DNA of 64,000 nucleotides from Fragilaria crotonensis (taxonomy: Eukaryota > Bacillariophyta > Fragilariophyceae > Fragilariales > Fragilariaceae), in contig JAKSYS010000025.1 in assembly GCA_022925895.1 (NCBI GenBank), forward strand, positions 124,001 to 188,000, read 5' to 3'. The position numbers and the translations under genes are program-made. Positions 56,900-64,000 of this stretch are shown one piece after another; the stretch's first letter is position 1, and each line of letters opens with the position of its first letter. Under the pieces are notes generated by a model, which worked only from the letters and a program-made list of their open reading frames with translations, did not search any database and was not told where the DNA came from.

Positions 56900-58630
56900 A
56901 TGATGCTTCGATCACACTTGCTTCTGCTGTCGTCGATTGCAACAGTTGCAATCGTTCTGGAAGGAGTGCAGGCCTTCACGGCCAACCTACCGACGCAATC
57001 GCGCCACGCGAGTACTAGTACTCCGAGTACTTATTTGTATTCCACGGATCGAAAACCTACGAAGGACAAGAGACAAAATGGGACGTACAACAAGACTTCA
57101 AGAAAGCGAATAGAACCCAAACCTCGACCTGTGATCACTGATTATCAGTTCAATCGAAATCCAAGGATCAACCAAGCGCGCCTCGCTGACTCGATCGGAT
57201 GTGAACATTTTGGCACGTGCCCGGGATGTGTTGTGGACAGCAAAGTTGGCACTGTGGACATTATTAAATCGGCAAAATTTTTCTTCTCGAGTACAGCAAT
57301 TCGCAGAAAACGACTCGATATTCATCCTGACGACGTTGTGACGGAAGAATCCGACGATGGATTCTACACGGTTGTGATCCCGTCGGCGTTGAAGGGGTGG
57401 AGGACTCAGGCCAAACTAGCTGTCGCGCCGCGTGCGTCTGCCTGGGAGCCAGGTTGCTCGTTTGGTCTGTACAGCCGAGGAACGCACACTGTGTTGGAAA
57501 TCCCCTCCTGTGAGGTCCATCATCCGTCCATCAATCGCGCTGTGGAGGTGCTAGTGCGGGCCACCGAAAAGATCAACATCGCAGCATACAATGAGAAATC
57601 GGGGGAGGGAGGACTGCGATATGTTCAGTTCCAAGTTGAAAGAACAACTGGAAAAATTAGTCTTACACTTGTCTGGAACGCTGAGAATCTCAAAGATACC
57701 CAGCCTGCCCTGACAAGGCTTGTCAAGGAGCTTCAGCGTAGCGACCGAGACTTGTGGCACAACATTTGGTGTCATTGCAATAGTGGGACTGGCAACAATA
57801 TTTTTGCACGGAATGCCGGTCGATGGCATCTAATGGCAGGCCCAGAGTTTCTACGTGAACCTTTCCCAGTCGGGGACACTGGGTGGCTCTATTTTACTCC
57901 TCTCGCGTTTCGTCAAGGCAACATGGACGGGTTTGATATATTGGCTGTTGATGTCGCCAAGGCCGTCCCTGGTGGAAGTCGCGTTTGTGAGTTATATGCT
58001 GGTGTCGGGTTGCTTGGTCTGACAGCGTTGGCATACCATGCTGACAAAGGAGATCCACTCAAGTGGATTCGATGTAGCGACGAAAATCCAGCAAATCCTC
58101 GATGTTTCGAACGGACTGTAAGTTCACTCCCTTCATCGGTAACTGGAAAGTCGTCGTACGGTGCCAATGAACGAAAGAGTGACGAACTGACGCTGGCAGA
58201 GATGGCCGCCCTTCTTCAGTCGGGAAGAAGAGATTCAAGTGCGACCAAGCGAGAAAAACCTAGTTATGCTGTTGCGTCTGCAAAGAAGGCTCTCTATGAT
58301 GGTCAAGCGCTAGGGGCCAATGTCCTGATTGTTGACCCACCTCGAAAAGGACTTGAACCTGAGGTTCTCGACGAGCTTTGTAAGCCGATTAACTTGAAGC
58401 AAGATTTTGTTGAAACAAAGGATATGCTGACCATGGATGATCAACGGGTGAATTGGGTTAACGATGTTAATACTCTCATTTATGTCAGTTGCGGGTTTGA
58501 GGCATTGGCTCGTGATTGTGAGCGCTTGCTCCGAAGTAATGCGGGATGGATGTTGGAGAGTGCGACAGGTTATGTCTTGTTTCCAGGAAGCGATCACGTC
58601 GAAACTCTTGCCGTTTTCCAAAGGCGATAG
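56900..58630 (+). CDS. RumA/TrmA-type 23S rRNA (uracil-5-)-methyltransferase, plastid-targeted
   Basis: SAM-dependent enzyme that methylates uracil-5 of RNA; by targeting it would act on plastid rRNA or tRNA. Single exon, 576 aa, ATG 56900. Signal peptide (LLLLSSIATVAIVLEGVQA) followed by FTANLP, the plastid-type Ala/Phe junction. Iron-sulfur cysteines: C101, C107, C110 (CEHFGTCPGC), with another candidate in EIPSCEVHH. SAM motif VCELYAGVGLLGLTAL, DPPRKGLEPEV, and the nucleophile Cys in LIYVSCGFEALARDCERLL. An insert of about 75 residues lies between the SAM motif and DPPRKGL. The transit-peptide region (about 37-45, STSTPSTY) is encoded by the same GTAC-type repeat that fills intergenic DNA. 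TrmA versus RumA cannot be fixed by eye. Confidence 0.88.
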   Translation: MMLRSHLLLLSSIATVAIVLEGVQAFTANLPTQSRHASTSTPSTYLYSTDRKPTKDKRQNGTYNKTSRKRIEPKPRPVITDYQFNRNPRINQARLADSIGCEHFGTCPGCVVDSKVGTVDIIKSAKFFFSSTAIRRKRLDIHPDDVVTEESDDGFYTVVIPSALKGWRTQAKLAVAPRASAWEPGCSFGLYSRGTHTVLEIPSCEVHHPSINRAVEVLVRATEKINIAAYNEKSGEGGLRYVQFQVERTTGKISLTLVWNAENLKDTQPALTRLVKELQRSDRDLWHNIWCHCNSGTGNNIFARNAGRWHLMAGPEFLREPFPVGDTGWLYFTPLAFRQGNMDGFDILAVDVAKAVPGGSRVCELYAGVGLLGLTALAYHADKGDPLKWIRCSDENPANPRCFERTVSSLPSSVTGKSSYGANERKSDELTLAEMAALLQSGRRDSSATKREKPSYAVASAKKALYDGQALGANVLIVDPPRKGLEPEVLDELCKPINLKQDFVETKDMLTMDDQRVNWVNDVNTLIYVSCGFEALARDCERLLRSNAGWMLESATGYVLFPGSDHVETLAVFQRR

Positions 58631-59276
58631 ATTCTAGCAAGAGTTAACCCAGTTGTCAATTCGAAGGAGACCCTCTGCATGAAGCGATCTTCGTTACACG
58701 AAATATCGATTCAAAGGTTAGCACAACGCGACGTCAACGCCAAATCGGACGCTGCTGGACAGTAACGAGTTGGCTTTTGCTTTCAACTCGAACGACTCGC
58801 CGATGCTCTGGAAAAATTTTGCTAGCGTGTCTTTTTCCGAGATCCAAACTTCACTGTATGACGACACGCACAATACGTAGTTGCAGCAATCGGGTATGTA
58901 TGGCTTGTCGTCCTTGACATAGTACTACGACTTGCTTGTCAGCTCGGGCCTGTCACATGTAATCCGTGTCTCAGGGCTCAGCACCGCGGGCAAACAAATG
59001 ATATCATTCCTGGAAGCTACAGTGCCCAAAGGTCTTCTTCTTGTACGGCGGGTTTACCCCCGCAATTCACAATACGACGATTGCCCATTCACTTCGACAA
59101 GTGGACGACAATCAGCTGCACTAGGCCGATTTTGATTCCTGTCGTGCAGAGAGAATATTGATACTTGCAAACTGACTGACGCTAAAACATGACTACATCA
59201 TGTTACCCGTATCAATGAATGCAACATGTTTCCACTAGTTTATACACACAGTTACTGACGACGCTCGGCTCACTCT
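58631..59276. other. Gap between convergent genes
   Basis: No supportable gene. A 67-codon plus-strand frame (58932-59135) shows no domain. It contains both genes' 3' untranslated regions. Only isolated GTAC motifs (CATAGTACTACG near 58920). Confidence 0.55.
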
Positions 59277-60850
59277 CTAGTAGATCCATCCTAGTTCTTT
59301 CATAGCCCCGGCAACCTTGATAAAGCCAGCTCGGTTGGCTCCCTCTTCGAGAGTGCCACCTACTCCGGCAGCTTCTTCCATCTGCTTGTAAATGTTCGAC
59401 ATCGTTTGTTGAAGTTTTTGGTCGACTTCGTGTCGAGTCCACGTTAGCCGCTGCGCGTTTTGACTCATCTCCATGCCACTAACTGCGACGCCACCAGCAT
59501 TTGAGGCCTTGCCGGGAATGTAGATGATATGTGGGTTTTCGCGGATGACTTCCTGTGCCTCCAAGCTGGTGGGAAGATTGGCGCCTTCAACGAGTCCCAC
59601 CACGCCGTTCTTGACCAATCGCTCCGCGTCCTCCTTCCGGATTTCATTTTGTGTGGCGCACGGAAATGCCAAATCGTAAGGGAATTCCAAGGACCACGCG
59701 CTCACCCCCGCCATGTACTCGCCTGTTACCTTGCCATCAAGGCTAGAGAGGCGGCCGCGCTTTATCTGTTTACACTCTGTAATAATGTCCCAGTCCTCCT
59801 TGGTCATGCCATCTTTGAAGTATATAACTCCATTGGAGTCACTAGCGGTCAAAACCTTCGCGCCGCACTCCATGAGTTTCTCGGCGCAATACATCCAGAC
59901 GTTGCCAGTGCCGCTAACAAAGCAACGCATGCCTTCGATGGATCGGTTGTGCCTCTTCTCCACGGCCAATTTAGTGATGTAGACAACTCCGTAACCCGTG
60001 GCTTCTGGGCGTATATGCGATCCACCAGTTAGGATTGACTTACCCGTCAAAACTCCTTCTCCGTGTCTATTTCGAAGTCTCTTGTACTGTCCGTACAGGA
60101 AACCGATCTCCCGGCCACCCACACCAATATCACCCGCTGGAACATCAGTCGAGGGATGCAGATAGCGGCATAGCTCTGTCATGAAAGATTCGCAAAATCG
60201 ACGAACTTCAGCATCGCTCTTTCCTTTTGGATCAAAGTCGGACCCACCCTTACCGCCTCCCATTGGTAGACCAGTCAAGGCATTCTTAAAAATCTGTTCA
60301 AAACCAAGAAACTTCAAGATGCCATCGTCGACACTTGGATGGAAGCGAAGGCCACCCTTGTATGGTCCGAGTACACTTTGCAGGAAAAAAAGGGAAATGA
60401 CATGTTAGCGAGGATGAAATAGCTCACAACCGTGAATTGAAAACTTGGAACGTACCTGCTGAATTCGACGCGGAAGCCGCGGTTGAATTGAAGCTTCCCG
60501 GCATCGTCCATCCACGGGACACGGAAGGATATACTTCGTTCCGGTTCCGCCATTGCCACGAATGCGCGACGATAAAAGTCTCCCTGATCAGCATCTTCAA
60601 AGAGGGGCATGAGGGAAACAGCCATCTCTTCCACTGCCTGGAGAAAGGTGGGCTGGTGACTATACTTGGAACGCAAGTCATCGAGGAAGGAGAAATCGTT
60701 TGTAGACGGCATTGCGTTTGTGCTTGTGATTGCGCTCGTTGCTGCAAATAATAAGATTGTGAGCAATCTGAACGTGAAAGGAGTTCTCTTTGTAAGCAGA
60801 GATCCCACCACGGGAATCGACATCATCCAGTAGCAAAAGTGATCGATCAT
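59277..60850 (-). CDS. gdhA: Glutamate dehydrogenase, NADP-type
   Basis: Interconverts 2-oxoglutarate plus ammonium and glutamate. Exon 1 is 60850-60456, the intron 60455-60376 (80 nt, GTACGT...AAAG, phase 2), exon 2 60375-59277, total 497 aa, slightly longer than the bacterial enzyme because of an N-terminal extension. The junction restores EFSSVLGPYKGGLRFHPSVD. Other motifs: LTGLPMGGGKGGSDFDPKGK (active-site Lys), PAGDIGVGGREIGFLYGQY, TGYGVVY, CFVSGTGNVWMYCAEKL (cofactor fold; GxGxV-type with Gly-Asn), and AFPCATQNEI. The N-terminus has a hydrophobic segment (LLTILLFAATSAITSTNA), possibly a signal or mitochondrial leader. ATG 60850 is chosen; a second lies nine codons on. Confidence 0.93.
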
Positions 60851-61374
60851 ATCTAATGACACCAGACACCTGGTGAAGTTTCATTCATTAGAGCTCTCTT
60901 TGATTGGCATCATGACGTTGTCATACCGCATTGATCGGAGTACAAAGTTGTATGATAGTAGTACTTGTAATAGTTACAGTAGTAGGTGCTTGAGATTGCA
61001 GTCCACAAATGCACTCTGAATATTGCCTGTGACATTCACACGGAAGAAACAAGCCTATCAAATCAGATCGTGAATCGTGAGGAAGGACATCAGGAATCAT
61101 GATCTACGTTTGTCATACATGTGTATCTCTTATCCCGCGAGCCGCCAGTCACTCCCCATTCCCCATCACCCGCAAACCTTCAGAGCTCCTGCCGTCTGGC
61201 CCTTTGTCGTCATTTGAGGAGACTTCCGCGTGTGAGAAAATGAGCTCTGTCTTTGATCATTGTCGATCGAGAGAAACGAATGCCGATATCGACGGAGGAC
61301 ATGCGACAGTTGCGACAAGCTATTTGCAACTCACAACTCTGACTCTGAGCCGCACTCCTCTTGACTCTTGAAAT
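60851..61374. other. Divergent intergenic region between gdhA and the PI4K gene
   Basis: No gene. GTAC-type motifs at 60937-60990 (GTACAAAG, GATAGTAGTACTTG, TACAGTAGTAGG). About 524 bp separates the two start codons. Confidence 0.6.
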
Positions 61375-64000
61375 ATGGTGGATGCCACAAGATTTTTGCT
61401 GCGATGGCTCTATCTGAGCAATATGGTCCGAGACGTGGCCGAGATTCAAACGTTGCCATACCAGCCAATACAAACGCAATACACTGCCATTGCAGGCCCC
61501 TATGCAGGCCATTATGACATGGGCACATCGCAAGAATTCCTTCCGCACGCCCCGGTGCAACAACATGCTATAAGTGAACCGAATAATAGAGATCCTGAAG
61601 ATGAATGGAAAGATCGGTGTTTACGAGGGGTTTTGTCGTTTCCTCCTGGAACACAACGACTTTTCGCCCTCGATACGCTGCGACTCGAACTTGTGCAACA
61701 ATTGGCGCATCATCTGCGGGACGCAGACAGCACGGTCAAGCGATACTCGGCATATTGTCATCGAATAGAGAACGCGCCTGACATCTCGCACAACAATGAC
61801 GATCCCTTTCTTGATGCTGACCTGGAGATCGTACGAGCATTCGAGCAAGCGACCTCTGAGAATGAAGATACGGACGAAAGTCCAAATGAGGAATCAATCA
61901 AAGAGGCAGTCCTGGTCATCTCGGACGAGGGCGCTGACGTATTGGATTCTAGTTGTCCCGACGATACCTCACATAGGGCTGAAAACGACCAGGAAGTACC
62001 TTCCGAGGCCGACCTGTCAACGGCGTTTGCGTCACTCGCAACTTTCCGAGACTACCTTCCCCAGCTAATGTCAGCAGTTTTGATGTCACCAAGAGCACTG
62101 CAGCCAGCATTATTGAACCCCGTACAAAAGCTTCGTAATGTTCTGCTGACAAGGTGTCTCCAAGATGCCAATTGGGGCATTGAGCTGTGTTGGCTGTTGG
62201 AAGCTGAAGTTGGTCGTGCGTGGAAGACCCTTTTTGAACATCGTCAACAGACTGGACGAAGATTGATCGTTGTCCTTCCAGCAGAAAAGGCGGCGGTGTT
62301 GGCACAGATAGGAACGGCAAAGCGAGCTGCGTTCGAACTGCTGCAAGAAGCAGAACAGGCCACAGCATATGGGTACACATTCCAGTCATACGACGGCGTT
62401 TCGTCGACCATTGATCCAGATCTTGAACCCTGCCCTTCGCGACTGCCTTCTAGCTTGAGTCTTCGAAGATGCAGTCACTATGGAGATACGATGCACTTCA
62501 TTGACCGTCTCACACAAATCAGTTTGAACTTGCGAATGCTGCCTCCTGCTGAACGACACGTAAGTTTTGTATCGTATGCTTTTATCTAACTTGCCGCGGT
62601 AGATGCTGACTAATTGTCATTATCGAAGGAACATTTGATGAATGAACTGAACGAAATGAATCGTCGTTTACGCCGACGTATGGTAACGCGAGGAGACGTC
62701 AGCCTCGATGTGGAGGACAATCGTAGCTTCAACGACTGGCCGCACATATCGGACGTGAGCGTTGATATGCTCAAATACTCGGTGCACTTGCCGCTGGAGC
62801 CAAAGCGAATGACTTGGCCGGGTGGAGAGAATCAAAGTGCGGAAGTTAGTAGGGCAGCTGACAGATCGAGAGCTGGCGTGATGCGGGTGTTGAACCTGGT
62901 AGCCCAGGAATGCAGAATTTTGTCGTCGAGGGAACGATGTCCTTATCTTGTGCATTTGGAAGTTGCAGAAACGGGTTTGGAGGGGAACGACGCAAGACTC
63001 TACGCGTCAGGCGCTGCAGGTCTGGGAACAACGATCGGAGAAAGCCTATCAATGCCTACAGTTGAACTCGACGACGAGGAGCAGGTCGTCTTTGGCCAAG
63101 ACTTTCCCCCTTATAAGATCCCATCAGAGTTAATGTCATCACCGATTGCGTCGCTCCGTTCAGGCGGCGTGTCACCCGATACGGAGACTCGCATGGACGA
63201 GTTGGATGTTCTCGATGATCTCAGTGAGCGTGATCTAAGCTTCCCTAGCAGAGGTGGGTGGCAGTCCTACGAAGACTATGCTGCACCACAGGGTTATGAC
63301 CCCAGTGCACAAGATATGTTTCGGCATCAGGAATACGGGCACATTCATCATCAAGTGATACCTCAGCCTCTCTCTCCAATACTTCAGAACGATCCTATGG
63401 CTGAGCACCTTCCGACTCGGACTGCTAAGTCAGCACTTCTCGACAGAGTCTTCGGACTTCCATGGGAGCTCAAATGCGAGCAAATACGACAGGCATCTCC
63501 ATATGGCAAGGTAAAAGGATGGCGACTTGCGTCGTTTATTCTGAAGGCTGGGGAGGACATTCGTCGCGAGGCCCTTGTCATGCAAGTAATATCGTCTTTG
63601 AATGAGTGGTTCCAGACGGATATTCCTGAACCACATCGCCCCGTGATGCGACCATACACAATAATGTGCGTTGGAGGGGACGCAGGGCTACTTGAATGTC
63701 TTTCTGATGCGAAAAGTGTTGATGAGGTGAAGAAAAAAACGGATGGATTTACGACGCTTCGTGACTATTTTGAAAGGGCATACGGGCCGCCGCAACCCCG
63801 AGGGACAGGAGCGCTCTACCCTCCTTCTCCGTCTATGCCAGCAGACAGTGGTTCTGGCATTTCGTTCGAGACTGCGCAAGACAATTTCCTCCGGTCTCTC
63901 GTCGGCTACAGTCTAGTTTGCTACATTTTGCAAATAAAAGACCGACACAATGCCAACATTCTGATGGATCGCGAAGGGCACATCATGCACATTGACTTCG
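61375..64000 (+). CDS. Phosphatidylinositol 4-kinase, type III beta-like, incomplete at the window edge
   Basis: Makes PI4P, mainly at the Golgi. ATG 61375. Exon 1 is 61375-62559 (395 codons), the intron 62560-62628 (69 nt, GTAAGT...CGAAG, phase 0), exon 2 from 62629 open to the end of the window. The N-terminal half includes the helical PIK-type region (LRNVLLTRCLQDANWGIELC, WLLEAEVGRAWKTLFEH), separated by acidic linkers. The start of the kinase domain is RERCPYLVHLEVAETG. The ATP Lys is in ASFILKAGEDIRREALVMQV, then IPEPHRPVMRPYTIMCVGGD, and the catalytic loop is QIKDRHNANILMDREGHIM followed by HIDF where the window ends. The DFG-like Asp is therefore the last codon region seen. About 850 residues are visible. 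Beta type rather than alpha because of size and the compact helical region. Confidence 0.9.

Overview
The window looks like nuclear DNA of a diatom, probably a pennate one. Three proteins begin with a signal peptide followed by a small-residue/Phe junction (GrpE, a LON-domain protein, a RumA-type methyltransferase). This is the usual targeting signal for diatom plastids with four membranes. A fourth protein, an Hsp70, has an ER-type signal peptide but the cytosolic C-terminal EEVD, as expected for the compartment between the plastid membranes. Introns are few and short (59-222 nt, mostly 60-80, GT-AG). The transposon content (Ty1/copia gag, PIF/Harbinger, a large DDE transposase, a hAT-type MITE) also fits. 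The assignment is inferred from these features; no similarity search was possible.

Layout. 1-13.7 kb is gene-poor and repeat-rich: the edge of a copia-type fossil on the minus strand, a decayed PIF/Harbinger element with convergent ORFs (2.3-5.2 kb), a 498-bp GTT/GTA microsatellite (7.3-7.8 kb), a 58-bp tandem duplication, and several kb of unassigned, possibly transposon-derived sequence. 13.7-46.3 kb is a compact gene block: HMG-box protein, SUMO E1 small subunit (SAE1), an unknown helical protein, GH35 beta-galactosidase, plastid GrpE, a short-chain dehydrogenase, a COPI-associated/TVP15-like membrane protein, a LON-domain protein, a second short-chain dehydrogenase, an ankyrin protein, an XRCC3-like RAD51 paralog, a UBE3-type HECT ligase, a PX-domain protein, a small membrane protein, seipin and a Nudix hydrolase. 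47.4-50.6 kb is a large DDE transposon ORF. 50.9-64 kb holds a GT8-like glycosyltransferase, the Hsp70, an aldo/keto reductase, a RumA-type methyltransferase, NADP-type glutamate dehydrogenase and a PI4K-beta-like kinase that runs off the window.

Gene order alternates strand, so many neighbours are convergent pairs, several with stop codons only 35-110 bp apart; there are no operons. Some genes share broad themes: plastid biology (GrpE, LON-domain protein, methyltransferase, Hsp70), lipid and membrane traffic (seipin, COPI-associated protein, PX protein, PI4K, Nudix), and protein modification (SAE1, HECT). Nothing suggests they form one pathway.

Two patterns cut across the window. GTAC-centred palindromic micro-repeats litter upstream regions but are nearly absent from convergent gaps. 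Single-base frame breaks, almost all of the minus-one kind and often in short G/C runs, occur in otherwise intact host genes and repeatedly in the DDE transposon, which raises the possibility of sequence-assembly error.
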